Assembly: GCF_901933205.1 (NCBI RefSeq)
Contig: NC_044576.1
Span: 13,301,024 to 13,365,023, forward strand
Direction: 5' to 3'
DNA from: Camarhynchus parvulus
Taxonomy: Eukaryota; Chordata; Aves; Passeriformes; Thraupidae
Length of the DNA stretch: 64,000 nt
The position numbers and the translations under genes are program-made. A model generated the notes under the pieces. It saw only the letters and a program-made list of their open reading frames with translations, was not told where the DNA came from and did not search any database. Below are positions 40,536 through 51,631 of this stretch, piece after piece. The stretch's first letter is position 1, and each line of letters starts with the position of its first letter.

Positions 40536-41212
40536 CTAATCAAATAATGTTAACAATGTCTCTTTAAGGACCAATTTTACCCTTTTTTTGGATGACATGC
40601 TCTTCTCTCTTCACTTTATTTGTAACTGTGCTTAATCACAAGGCAATTTGCAGCATATTAGCATGCAGAGTAGAATATTTCTGGGAAGAGTAAAGACAGA
40701 AGTAATAAAAATTATGTGAACTGCTAAGGGTAGAAAGTTGGTGATTTGGGGAATACAATTGTCCTCTTTCATGGCAAAGGGGCAGGCATTCTGAAACCCT
40801 GGTGAGGACAGTGGGCACCTAGAGCCTGACAAGCTCCCACTCTGAACAAACACCTGCTGGACGTGTCTGCAACACCTACTGCAGCCACAAAACTGCTGTA
40901 TTGCAAGAGGAGTCAATCAATAAGGCAGGCACACAGATTTTGATTCAACACTACTAGCATTTCTTTTGCCAAGTTAGATAACAAAATCAGCCATGAAGCC
41001 ACACTTCCAATACACTATTACCTAAATAAAAAATCTGAAGATACCTGGCTTTTAAGGATAATTTGAAAGTATTTCTATAGAACTCAGGTATTTTCCAAGA
41101 TTCTGTCATTCTATTTATTGTGTTAGTAGATCCTAGCCATTTAAGCCAACACCAGAAATCCAAACTCAAAGGCAACATGTTTTATCTGAAAATCAAAGCT
41201 ACTTATCTTGAG

Positions 41213-41276
41213 AATGGGGGGAGGAGGGAGGGTGGAGAGGAAGGGCACTGGGTTGCAGGTTTTTTTGAGGGGGACA
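41213..41276 (+). repeat. G-rich tract, possible G-quadruplex former
   Basis: The + strand has GGGGGG, GGG, GGG, GGG, GGG and GGGGG runs separated by short purine-rich spacers, starting ATGGGGGGAGGAGGGAGGG. At least four G3 tracts lie close enough to form an intramolecular quadruplex with one longer loop. It stands out in an AT-rich window and sits directly upstream of the duplication and E-box cluster. Confidence 0.6.
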
Positions 41277-41386
41277 GGTTGTTTTTTAATCTCTGAAGTC
41301 CAGGTCTGTGCTCAGGATTTTGGTTGGTCCTTTTTCTTTAAAAAGTATCAGCTTCTATGCGTGTTCAATGCCGGAATACCATGCAC

Positions 41387-41440
41387 CCACAGCACTTCTA
41401 GGACATCTGATTTTCACCACAGCACTTCTAGGACATCTGA
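41387..41440 (+). repeat. Recent tandem duplication, 24-bp unit at 30-bp period
   Basis: A 24-base unit, beginning CCACAGCACTTCTAGG and ending ACATCTGA, occurs at 41387-41410 and again without a mismatch at 41417-41440. Six bases (TTTTCA) lie between the copies. The 30-base period preserves reading frame in an 89-codon + frame (41208-41477), giving a repeated HSTSRTSD, but that frame has no other support as a gene. Exact identity implies a recent event or strong constraint. Confidence 0.95.
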
Positions 41441-41540
41441 CGGCACCATAGCAATCTACACCAAGGCCAGGATGTAGCTTCAGACTCATCCTCAGCTCTA
41501 GCACAACAGTGATACAGGCTGCAACAAATCAAGTGCTAAT

Positions 41541-41616
41541 CACCTGCCTTCCTCATCCTTCCACCTGCCACCTGCCTTCCATCCTGCCACCTGAACCACA
41601 GATCCTCCTTCAGGTG
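41541..41616. promoter_or_regulatory. Cluster of five CACCTG/CAGGTG E-boxes
   Basis: CACCTG occurs at 41541, 41562, 41569 and 41588, and its complement CAGGTG at 41611, all within 76 bases. Bipartite CACCT(G) sites are the known targets of ZEB and SNAI zinc-finger repressors and are also bound by E-proteins. Part of the cluster is a degenerate CCTTCCACCTGCC minisatellite, which may be how the sites multiplied. Function is inferred. Confidence 0.45.
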
Positions 41617-42494
41617 CATAACCTGCCTGATTCTTTCAGAAGGTACCAAGTAATATGGAATGCTACTAAAGCTGCTTCCATCCTCTGTAGGCTGCAGAAT
41701 TTGAACACACATTAAAATTAAGCTACCATCAATTCATAAATATAAGGCTGACTTTGATCCTGGTATCCCCAAAAAAAACCTGCCTACAGACAAATGGTTT
41801 ACATGATCAATGGAGAATCAATGGGTAATATGGGAAATAAGTAAGAGGATTGTTGCTCTGGTTTTAAGATCAAAAACCTTGGAATGCACCCTTCCTGACT
41901 GCTTCAGTTTTTCACCTGTTCCCCGAATTTTTTATTTCATAGGTATTCAGAAGGAATTTGTCAATTTGCCCAAGATGCTTTTTTAAGTTCTAAGGATTGA
42001 TGAAAAAGGAAATTGAAAACTGATCCACTTTCTATGTTGAAAAACAGAGAAGAATCCCTTTTTATTGCAACGAAATGTGTTAACATTTCAAAACTATAGT
42101 CCTAATTTCTAAACTGCCTAAAAGCTCTCACTTAAAAAATATTAGAAAGTTTACAAATTCTCTCGAAATTACCAATGCTGCATGTAATCATCTACTTAGC
42201 AATGTTTAAGTACTCTAATCTCTTTACATTTTTCTCTCTCACACACACACACACGCAAAAATCGCTGAGCGTTATTATCCATAGATGTATTTGCCTTCCC
42301 GGTAGAATACCTGTAAATCCTATTTAATATGAGTTAAAAATCTGTAGTCTTGACAGCTATGGTTTTCTCATAGAGTGCTTGAAAGGCATGGTGATGTCTG
42401 TGAAGTGAAATGCAGCAGTACCTAACACAGAGAAGGCCTTAGAGCAAAGCTCAACACCCAGCAGAAGTTCATAGGAATAAAATGGAGCTCTCAC
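41617..42494. other. Unique noncoding sequence
   Basis: Nothing recognisable apart from the CT/CA microsatellite at 42233-42254, listed separately. Confidence 0.5.
42233..42254. repeat. (CT)n(AC)7 microsatellite
   Basis: TCTCTCTC followed by seven AC units, then GCAAAA. Simple sequence, probably length-variable. Confidence 0.85.
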
Positions 42495-42579
42495 CTCTGT
42501 GGTTGGTGAGGTCTCTGGATCCAGAAGGCAGAGGTGTGTAGTGCATCTCTGGAGAGGCAGAGGCAGCAGCACTGGAGGC
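42495..42579 (-). other. Candidate 85-bp exon with near-consensus splice sites
   Basis: On the minus strand TGTTTGTTTTGTCACACAG is an excellent acceptor and CACAGAG|GTGAGAG a good donor. The 85 bases between are GC-richer than the surroundings and free of stops in all three frames. The first frame reads ASSAAASASPEMHYTPLPSG then SRDLTNHR, a Ser/Ala/Pro-rich low-complexity segment common in nuclear or scaffold proteins. The other frames are Pro/Leu- and Cys-rich. I do not recognise it and no partner exon can be joined. It may be a cassette exon, an lncRNA exon or a chance match. Of the splice-bounded candidates it has the best pair of sites. Confidence 0.28.
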
Positions 42580-45500
42580 CTGTGTGACAAAACAAACACT
42601 GTCAGTGCTCTGAGTGCAGGTCAGTGATTGGGCAGAGCGGATGCACCTGCAGGATCAGTGCTGGGCTTGCAGGTGCACGGAGTTACCAGCCATGAAGGAT
42701 TAATTTATTTTTGTTAAGGCTCCTTGCCGTTCCTCAAGGTTGCTGTACTCACAAGAGTTTACACAATGGTATTATGTATCATTACTAAATGAATCTTTTC
42801 ATACAGCTAACAGCTTAAAAAAAAATACCATCTTTGTCAGGAAATCTTTAGGCAATGTCAAAATTTTTCCTCTCGCTGAAACAGATTAATATTTACCTAA
42901 AGGAACATATGAGTGAGTCCACATGAATGAAAGGAGATAGGAAGTTGGGCTAAGATACTATACCTTTCAAATCTAAAGAAAAAAATCTGAAATAATTTTC
43001 TCATTCCACTTCCCTGTGAGCTAAATGAAGGGATCTATTAAAAATTACATTGCCTATAATGCAAAAAAGTGTACAAGTATATAGAATTGTTAACAATAAA
43101 CACTTAAAACCTACAGCAGAAGTCTAATAAAAGAAGTAAGTACCCAAGAGGATTGCTCAGAACCCTTAAGAGTAAAGTGTTAAGGGAGAAGAAGCCAGAT
43201 CTGTCTCCCTAATAAGCCTCAAGACCCTTTGATTCTAATTTTAAAAGATTAGACTGAGGAACTATGGTTTACAATACACTAACCTTCATTCCACTGGATG
43301 TTTTAGCTGAAGGAAAGATATATATATATGCATATATAAAATAAAGTTTAAATAAGCCACATTTACCATCTTGCTTTTTAGTTACAGAATAGCAGTTAGA
43401 AGAAGACACAAAAATAAAGAATTGTGTTGGTGAATATGAATCATCGTCAGTTTCCAAAGTTCAGTTTAACTTAGGCTGGTGACACAGTAGTGATATGCTC
43501 AGTTTCAGATACAGAGATTGCTCTAGAGTACTTACAAACTACCCATTTCAACAGACATAAAAAGATGATGTGTTTAAATAGAAGACACAAAGGACACCAT
43601 TCACTGAAAGTTATATGATAATTTCTAACAGAAAAAATAAGGCAAATAAAGAGAAAAATACAAAAGCTAAACTATTTCTTGAATCTCATGATAATTCACT
43701 AAAGGGAGCCTTGAGAAAATAATTGCTATCTTCTGTGCAGTTTGTTCTATAACGATATATTGACTTCTAAGCTGCAAAAGTCAATCAAAGGAATTCACCT
43801 CAGTCTTACTGACTTTATAATTGAACACATCCTCAAAATTTATGAACCCACAGGTCTTCAATGTGTGGTTAATATAGAAGTATAAAATAGAGCTCCAGCA
43901 TTTTGGGGAAGAAAAAGCATAAACACAATTTCAAATTTTAATTACCAGACCAAACCCAAGAACAATAATCAGAAATCTGTAACAATGAAAGTTAATCCTG
44001 TTAAAGGCTGTAACTTAGAAATCTTCCTTGTTGTAGCTGTTGTACTCCTAGTACAATAGTACATAAAATGTTAAGAGGTGACTGACTAGATTAGCATACT
44101 AAGATTTTGCTTTTGGAGATCAGCCATCAATTTCTGTGCCAGACCATAGTTACAACCTCATTTTTGTCCTTAGGAAAAATCAGGTCACAACATGCAGATG
44201 CATCTAGCATCAAAACAAACATCTTAATAGAATTTAACAGAAGCAAGTTTGCCTAAACAGCAAGGATGCTACTTATCAGAGATAAATAAAAATAGAGAAT
44301 ATCCTGCCTCTGCTGACTCACCAGTGATAATAAACCCTTTTCAGGGAACCTCTATTCACAGACATATTGAAACAGACATAACTCTCACCTGCAGCCAGAA
44401 TGAATGATACCTTGCTTTTGGTGAACTGCAAACCTGCAGCTCTATCTACTCTGGATGATGAATTATTGGAAATCTCTCTGGTGACCAATATGAGCCAAGG
44501 GCACATAACATGTAAGAGAGAGAGATAGAAACCCCTTAGACCCAACTATGTGATATTTGAAACTAATTCCAAGAACAACTACATGTTTCCTTTGGGTTGA
44601 GTAGTTCTGAGTAAGAAAAGGAGAAAAATGTCACTATTTAACATCATGCTCCGTCCCTGTAAATCACTCAAAAAACTGGAAGAATAAGTGGTCTCATACT
44701 GTACACTCTAGATGGTATCTGCCTATTCAAGTGTACTTATTTGGGACTCTGGTAATAGTGAAGGTTTCTCTTTGGTACTTTTAATCTCAATTTAGACTGT
44801 TGACAGCTTGATGATAGCTTTTCCTAAAATTACTGGAAGAGACTTTGCCATTTCAGCAATATACCACTGAGTGAGCAAAATTCAAGAGCTTCTAAAAAGG
44901 ATATTGTAGTGAAGGGGCAATTTAGCTTTATTTCCCATTTTAGGAAACACAAGAACAGAAGGGTTTGTTTATTGGTGTTTTTCTGTCATTTTATGTACAG
45001 TATATAATTCCCTGTCAAATATAGAACAGTTTTCATTACCTTTAAGCTAAGCATTCACTTAGAGCAACTTTAATTCTATGGAACATCATCCAGGGTTAGG
45101 ATTGTTTTGCACAAGCACTGGCTCAAGTTCCAAATCACGTTTCTGAGTAAGCCTGTGCACCAGCAGAAAGACAACTATTTGTTTTCTCTACCACATACTG
45201 ACATTTGGCCCTAAGCTATTTTCCAAAGAGATTTGTATAGATTGCATTACTCTTAATATTCACAGGAATATTGTGACAGTGACAGCATTGACATGTGACA
45301 GTTATGTCTTCAAGTACTGGTGACACATGCATCAGAAGTTCTTGCAGTGGAAACTAACTATGCATACAAATAGCTTTGAGGAAAGCTGTTTAAACTGGTT
45401 GGTAGCTCCAATTTTATAGGAACAGGTCACAAAATAACTCAGTAAAGAAATTCTAATGGTATTATTACAGAAGAAGCTTGTAGTTTTGCAAACCTTGAAG

Positions 45501-45879
45501 TCACTCAAGTTTTGCAGTATATCACAGTACGTGGTTTAAGACTTACAAGACAAAGTTAGACTACTCACAGCCCCCTGTTATCAATATAACCAAACATTTG
45601 CTAACTGTGGTACCTCTCTTCATATTAACCTGTGTATTTCATCCAAATTGTTGAATTTGATACTAAATGGACTGCAAAAAGCGTACCAGCTTTGCAAAGC
45701 ACATTCATCAAAATTACAGACATTGTAGAAGATGAAGCCGGAAGAAAAACACCCACAACAACAACAAAAAAAACCACAACAAAACATCAAAAACTAAATT
45801 TGAGAGCAGCAATACACCAAATCTTTAACTATTCAATCCTAGGGAATGGTCAGGTAATAACTTTATTTGCAATGTATTT
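42580..45879. other. Unique noncoding sequence, about 3.3 kb
   Basis: No gene or repeat family recognised. It includes a TA/CATA tract at 43318-43338. The first half of the 191-codon + frame that ends at 46207 begins at 45632. It passes through a CAACAACAAAAAAAACCAC low-complexity stretch and has no recognisable domain, so it is not called as a gene. Confidence 0.5.
43318..43338. repeat. Short TA microsatellite
   Basis: GATATATATATATGCATATATA, an imperfect TA dinucleotide run. Confidence 0.7.
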
Positions 45880-46288
45880 GCTTTTCTATGAACTTAGGAA
45901 CCATACAACCAGTGATGGGGGGAAGGTGAAGCATGGAAGAAGGGATAAAGAGACTAGAAATGCAAAAGCAGGCCCTGAGTGGAGCACTCCATATGGCAGA
46001 GTACAGCCAGTCTGGCTGTCCCCTCCCCAGCTGGGAGCTCAGCAAAGGGCTCAAATGGGCTGCCTGGAGTTTGTCACCCACCTCAACACACTGAATAAAC
46101 GTTCTGGAAAACTAAGAGGTGGCACAGCACCCCTACCAGGAAAGGAGGCTGCTCCTGATGGAAAGGTATTTCCCAGTCTCCTTGCTTCCACAGCCAAGCA
46201 GACTTAGCCATGAGTTAGCAGTTGTCTTTGCTAAATTCCAGCATAAATTAGAGTCACTTTAATGAACAACAAAAAAAAAAAAAAAAAA
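45880..46288 (+). other. Unexplained GC-richer block ending in A18; possible old retroposed copy
   Basis: The sequence from about 45890 to 46210 is clearly GC-richer than its flanks. It contains AATAAA at about 46093 and, after about 60 AT-rich bases, ends in a run of 18 A at 46271-46288. A GC-rich body plus a 3' A tail is what a retroposed transcript or the U3-R of an LTR can look like. I cannot match it to any family, and I see no flanking target-site duplication. It underlies the second half of the longest open frame in the window (45632-46207), whose product shows no known domain. Confidence 0.3.
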
Positions 46289-46372
46289 TTTAGAAGAAAA
46301 TTGTCAGCCACACACCAACAGCTAGCTCTCAAGAGTGGAGGAATCTAATTAGACTAAAAAAAAAAAAAAAAA
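46271..46372 (+). repeat. Two long A runs 67 bp apart
   Basis: A18 at 46271-46288 and A17 at 46356-46372, separated by unrelated sequence. Runs this long and this close are unusual in the window. They may be tails of two insertions or independent slippage sites. Confidence 0.8.
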
Positions 46373-47099
46373 CTAGTTTGTTTAATCCCTGAATTCCACT
46401 TTTCAAAGAATAAAAAATGCAATACTCGGATGGTACTAGTAAGGGAACTTACTTATCATGTAAAGTGTCAGGACATGCTGTACATCTGCTGCATCAAAAT
46501 AAATTTGTAGAGACCAATGATACAAAACAAAAAGCTGTGCTATTTTTGGCAACCACACAAGTTCCTTCAAATATTTCAGCTGTTGAAGGAAGGGGGAACT
46601 CAGACAAGCCAATCCTCTTTGAATCACTGTTTGAGAAAATTTAAATGACTCTGCTATCCAAATCATCTCTCTACTGCACATTTCATTTTTGTATTTCTAA
46701 ACACAGGAGTAAACAAAAACCCCACTTCTGACACTTTTAAATCTAATCAATAATACAAAGTGTTTCAGCTATAATCAAGAGTATGACTTTGACCTTAGCA
46801 AATATTCAATCCAGATATTTTAGCAGCTTATTTTCAGATGTGATGCTACCAATACAGTAGTCAAATTATTGTATATTAGGACAACAAGGAGAACAGTGAT
46901 CTTATATTTTGGTTAGCCTTCTAACTTCAATAACCTTTAACAAGAAAGGAAAGAGAATTTTTCACATTTAACAGAAAGAGTGGAGTTTAAGATTCAAAAC
47001 ATTTCAAATTCAAAGCATTCCCTTATTCTCTTGAAAGAGAGATTATCACTTCTCACTTGAATTTACTTTACCTTTTGGTTTTCACTTAATGTTAAATTG
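46373..47099. other. Unique noncoding sequence
   Basis: No feature recognised. The overlapping frames at 46417-46681 are short and unsupported. Confidence 0.5.
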
Positions 47100-47400
47100 C
47101 AAGGTTGAAAGCAGAGATCAAAAATGCAAATGAACATCAGATAATTCTTATGCATTTAGGCTTAATTGAGTGTAATCGATATGTCTGGAGTGCAGCCAAA
47201 TTCAACTATTGTGAAAAGCACCTAATGTATGGACATTATTTTTGGACTACTGAATGCCAGAAAATAATGAGCTGGCATTCAGCTTTGGTGAATCAGCCCT
47301 TGAATTTTCATCTAAGAGCAGTTTTGAATTATTACTGAAGATAAGGTGTAAATGTGCAAGGGAATTTTATCCATGTTTCTCCCATGAATCATAAATGAGG
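47100..47400. promoter_or_regulatory. Possible conserved noncoding element with inverted repeat
   Basis: This block is free of simple repeats and dense in TAAT, ATTA, ATGCAT-like and ATCGAT strings, with an 11-bp perfect inverted repeat at its centre. Its texture resembles deeply conserved vertebrate enhancers. The 77-codon + frame through it is not protein-like enough to call. Conservation could not be tested. Confidence 0.2.
47250..47282. repeat. Perfect 11-bp inverted repeat
   Basis: CTGAATGCCAG (47250-47260), an 11-base spacer, then CTGGCATTCAG (47272-47282). The TGCCA/TGGCA cores resemble NFI half-sites but the spacing and order do not match the full TTGGCN5GCCAA site. Arms of this size with a short spacer are at the edge of chance for 64 kb. 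Confidence 0.8.
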
Positions 47401-49285
47401 AAAAAAATTACAGTCTAAATTGCACTTAAAAGGAATAAAGTCTTTTCATGTCATACATGATTTATCAAAATGATCTCATTTTAAGAGTACTGTGGTGTAT
47501 CTTGATTAATAACATTAGTAAGCATGATGAATGGCCTCTTTAATGGTAACACAGAATTTATTGGCAAAATCCCTACTTCTACCAAAAAGGGTGGGAAGTA
47601 AAACACACAGCAGTTAGTAACCGGCAGAAACAGCTTAAGTAAACTCTCTGCTATGTATTTTGCACTTACATATCCTTGAAAATCCTTAATCTGAGTTTAT
47701 TCTCATGCTTGTTCAGAAACAAGTAAGAGGTGTTACCTAATGGGGCAGCTCTAACCACGACAAAAGTCACTTTGCAGTTCTCTGCAAAACAAGCTGAACT
47801 CTGCGTGTACTGTAAGAGGATGCAGTGTATTAAGGTCTTTCAAGAACATTGGTCCCATCCCCTTATGACCTTTTTCAATATCCTCTTCATTTTGCCTTAA
47901 TATCCTAAATGCTTCCCTTCTTCCATTACTCCATCTTACCCTCCCCCCTCCTTCTCCCTTTTTAAGCCTGCTCCAGCCTGCCCTAACTAATTTCCTTTTG
48001 GGCTGACAGATCAGAGGCCTTCCTACCACTGTTCCTTTTAGACCTGTGAAGCCCTCCTCGTAATCCTGCTGCTTGTCCACAATTAATCTTTCCAGTTGCC
48101 ACATTATTAACACTACCACCCACAGACAGAGGATGCCTGAGCACGGCTGGACACTCGCTCCCCACTGCAGCATCAAAGTTGTCAATCACACACCAGTCAG
48201 AAAGTTGCCTGCTGTCAACATCAGAGGATTTCATACTCTCCTACCCGCTGATCAAACATTTTTCTTCAGAAGATTAATTCCAAGTCCCCACCCATTTCCT
48301 CCCATATCCTCTTTCCCTTTTAGGTTTACTCAATGATCCATCTTCTGTATGGAAAAGGAAGCAGTGTATAATAGAAATCCTTTCAAAACAAAAGTTCAGC
48401 AAAACTAAATTTAAATCCCAGCTGTTATCAACCTCTTCCCCCCCGTGCAAGTTAAACACCTTAAAGAGCTTGGATTAGACCTAGTCACAAATGCCTTTCT
48501 TTGATCAAAGGCTCCAAGACTTTACACAAATATAATCACAAGGCAATGACTGCATCTAAGGAGCCTGAATTGATTTGTTCTACTGTAACATATCGCATAC
48601 AAAAACACCCACTAGGCTTTTTGACTTCCAAGACCATTCTTTTTCAACTTATATCACTCACAAGCCAAGAATTTTAGCATCTTCTTAATATTTTTTCAAG
48701 GTCATTAGATAAAAAATGAAATTCTTGCACAGTATTTGCCTTTTCTTTTTAAAAAGTGCATCTCAGCTACTTACATTTAAAAGCAGAAGGATACAAGAGA
48801 TTCTTCAGCTCAGGTTCAGTTTAATGAGTGGAAGGGAAGTAACTATTACCACCTCTCCCTAATCACATGCCACATTCTAAAATATTCAGCTTTTATAAAT
48901 TAAACCTCACTGCTCAAGTGGCTCAGTATCTTTCACTACAGCTGGCACAGAGAATCTGTCCCTAAAGGAGCACTTGAACATGCTAGCCACACAACAGTGA
49001 ATGACAGCAACACCCATTAATATAACCCAGTAAGCAATCTATTTACTGTAAAACATAATGTTAGGGTTTAAAATAGGAATAAATTCCTTTCAAATCACAC
49101 TACAAAATAAATTCAAAGTTTCTCAATCATATTCATCCCTAAAATAGATTTCTTAATGTTCTTTCATCTTTTAGGTTGGTACTAAAGAAAATCAAGACCT
49201 CAACAAACGACTCCCAGAAGTATAAAACAGTTAAGAAAAATCTGCTGGCCTTGAATTCTAAACTTAGATTGGGAAAGTAAGTCCA

Positions 49286-49347
49286 AATTATTATACATTT
49301 TACCTTATATCTCTACACAATTATTATATATTCTACCTTATATTTCT
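49286..49347. repeat. Diverged two-copy tandem repeat, 33-bp period
   Basis: A 29-base unit at 49286-49314 recurs at 49319-49347 with three differences, all transitions (26 of 29 identical). The shared core is AATTATTATA, then ACCTTATAT. An old local duplication. Confidence 0.8.
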
Positions 49348-49686
49348 CTGTCAGCATCTTTACCTCCATATTCTGAGAACACACACGCTACCTTCTTTTC
49401 ATTTACACTATGCAGGATTCAAGGGGCTCACACGCTAGTAACATAGTGGACAAAGCAAACCACAAATAAGTCTGTCATACCCCAAACCACAAAACTCTGC
49501 AACTGTTGCTAGAAGATTCTGAGTTGTCATAGACAGCTATTCTTTGAAGTTCCTCATGAAGTGAACCACAAATGAATTTTGAGATGCTAGAACCTTTTTC
49601 TAAGTCCCCATCTCACGAACACCCAAACATGACATTTATTGAATTTCACTCATTGTCCAACCGTTCTGAAGGAGTGAAAGAGAAAT

Positions 49687-49735
49687 ATGGAGTTTTTAGA
49701 GGTTACAGCATCAGCAGAAAGTGCCAAAAGCATAG
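49687..49735 (+). other. Candidate short first coding exon
   Basis: ATG at 49687 in good context (AxxATGG), with an in-frame TGA four codons upstream, opens 16 codons (MEFLEVTASAESAKSI) plus one base. It then meets AAAGCATAG|GTAAGTCA, a near-perfect donor. No CpG island or TATA box is seen upstream, and no downstream exon in matching phase was found. Probably chance; recorded because of the donor. Confidence 0.1.
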
Positions 49736-51195
49736 GTAAGTCAATGTGAAGGGAAGTAAACTGACAATGTATTAGATTCCAAGTTTCCTTCAGTCATTCC
49801 CTGCAATATGTTTTAACCAATTACATCACAACTACAAAACAGAGCAGTAGTGGAGTAATTGCCAAGATTCCTGTTATGCTATGGCATAGCAACAGTTTAT
49901 AAGCTGCATAAAAACACTGATGCAGAACTCAAATACACATTACATATGATCCTGTAACTCATTACTTTTCATAGCCCTTTATTTTTAAATCAGGTAACAG
50001 AACTTCACCTCCTTTTGCCAGTCTGATACCCATAGATTCTTCAAAAGCAAAGACAAAATCATCAAGCTAAGTTGATTTTTTAGATAGGAACTTCCAAGAC
50101 TGTTCCATAAATTAGATCAGCAATGGAATATCATCACTTTCAAGCACATTCAATGATAATCAGAGGAATGCAGAGCCGTGTATACATTTCACAGGCCAAG
50201 CGTAATTGTTCGCAATGCTAGAGCACTTATTTTGCTTTGCTATTCATTCTGATACCTTCTGGATGTCTTAGTTTTTTTAGGAAGCATGGAAAATGTTGCA
50301 AAAAAAATGAAAGCTAGATCCTAAAAAGTATAAGTTTTATTTTAATGACTGTTGCTAAGTTATACTGACCTCCTCACCTAACAGGCACAGGCATAAAGAA
50401 ACTGGAAGGTTAAAAATGCTTTCAAGGCATCTTTATTCTGTCATGTGGGAATAGAGCTGAATTGCAGCTCAAACCTCTTGTCACTCTATTCAGTCATCAG
50501 AAGGGGGTGCTGCAGTGTAACCTATTTAAAATGCAAATAGAGTAACTTTTGTAACAGCAGATTAAAACTAGCATTTTATTCACTTGGCATACCCACAGCA
50601 TACTGAATGCTGGAATCAGACTTGTCACTGCACACCACAGGTTATTAATAGAGCTCAGGACGGTGTTACTAAATGTGCAAGTTAAAATAAACAAAAATGG
50701 ATTTATCTGTGGTATTTGTTCTGCTGGAGAATTCAGCAAGGTCTGCCTCACACTGCACACTTGTTTATCCAGGATCACTGAGGCTCAATTTTGTTGTTTT
50801 TTTTTTCTTTTTTCCTTAATTATTTGATTGACAGCCACTTACCACAGCCAGAGATCCTGGGATATGTGACCTATAACACCAATATTATAGAGAAAACCAC
50901 TTTTTTTTCAGCCAGGACAAATATATACATGCACAGGGCAGACTCCATGGTGCACAGCTGGTACTCTCTAATAGGCCTTTCTGGACTCTCGTGAACTACC
51001 AACACATGAAAAAAACACAAAGTTAAAGGGTTCAGCAGAACCAAATCAACACATTGTGCTATGGCTTTACACTTCATCTTCCTACAATGTCAGGTGTCAG
51101 GGCAGGCAAATGGGTTTCCCCTCTATATTCAAGCCAATTCCTCTGTTCTTCATCTTGATCTCTCAGAGATTCATAAAAAATGCGATTTAATTACA

Positions 51196-51218
51196 TCTCC
51201 TCCCCTCCTCCCCCTCCC
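51196..51218. repeat. Pyrimidine tract
   Basis: TCTCCTCCCCTCCTCCCCCTC and two further C. The minus strand is correspondingly G-rich. It is a possible H-DNA or quadruplex-prone site. Confidence 0.7.
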
Positions 51219-51567
51219 AAAAAGAGTGTAAACATGACTCCTTTTTATCTCCTGATACATCTGGACAAGTAGACAATGTGCTAAAACAAAATAAATCTGC
51301 CCTGACAGTCACATCAAAGGGTTCAGCTAGGGGCTTGCAGCTACTTAAGGCACAGGAATGTTGTTGCTAAGCATCGCTCTACAACCTATCAGTCCCTTAA
51401 AGAAGAGCTTTTTTCTTTCAGAGGGGGATGAGGAAAGCTGGAGAGTGGGAACCAGACTGCAAAGGGAGATTGGGGATTTTGGAGGATTTTAAAGCTTAAA
51501 GTGAATTGTGTGAAGAAAAGGGGGTTTGTTTTGTTTTGTTTTGCCTCTTGACATACAGTCCACATTT

Positions 51568-51601
51568 GGGGGAGGAAGGAAAGTAGGGAAGGAAGGAGGG
51601 G
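51568..51601. repeat. Purine tract (GGAA-rich)
   Basis: A GGGGGAGGAAGGAAAG stretch followed by further AGGGAAGGAAGGAGGGG-type sequence. Repeated GGAA units resemble ETS-type sites or simple purine repeat. Confidence 0.7.
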
Positions 51602-51631
51602 TTCAAGCTTGTTGATGAAATATCTTGTGAA

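Larger units (their letters stand above)
36129..41207. other. Unique noncoding sequence, about 5.1 kb
   Basis: No gene or repeat family recognised. It contains the interrupted T tract at 36429-36453, a tandem TTATCATTCC pair at 39744-39763 and a mixed TA/CA tract at 40500-40535. Bird-typical GGTTTTTTGGGGTTTGGGG-like sequence occurs at about 36964-36982 and is not telomeric. Confidence 0.5.
47401..51631. other. Unique sequence with two weak coding leads, about 4.2 kb
   Basis: No gene or repeat family is recognised. The 144-codon minus frame at 47751-48185 crosses a purine-rich tract (GEGGGRVRWSNGRRE) and lacks domains. The region also holds the diverged tandem repeat at 49286-49347 and the short candidate start exon at 49687-49735. 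Pyrimidine tract 51196-51218 and purine tract 51568-51601 lie 350 bases apart. Confidence 0.45.

Noticed and set aside
45632..46207. Longest open frame (191 codons, + strand) as a protein gene
   Set aside because: It runs through a CAACAAC/A-rich low-complexity stretch and then a GC-richer block. No domain, splice site or promoter supports it. The block is better treated as a possible retroposed or repeat-like unit.
47751..48185. 144-codon minus frame as a gene
   Set aside because: A purine-rich tract keeps the frame open. The product has no recognisable domain, and overlapping frames on both strands are also open.
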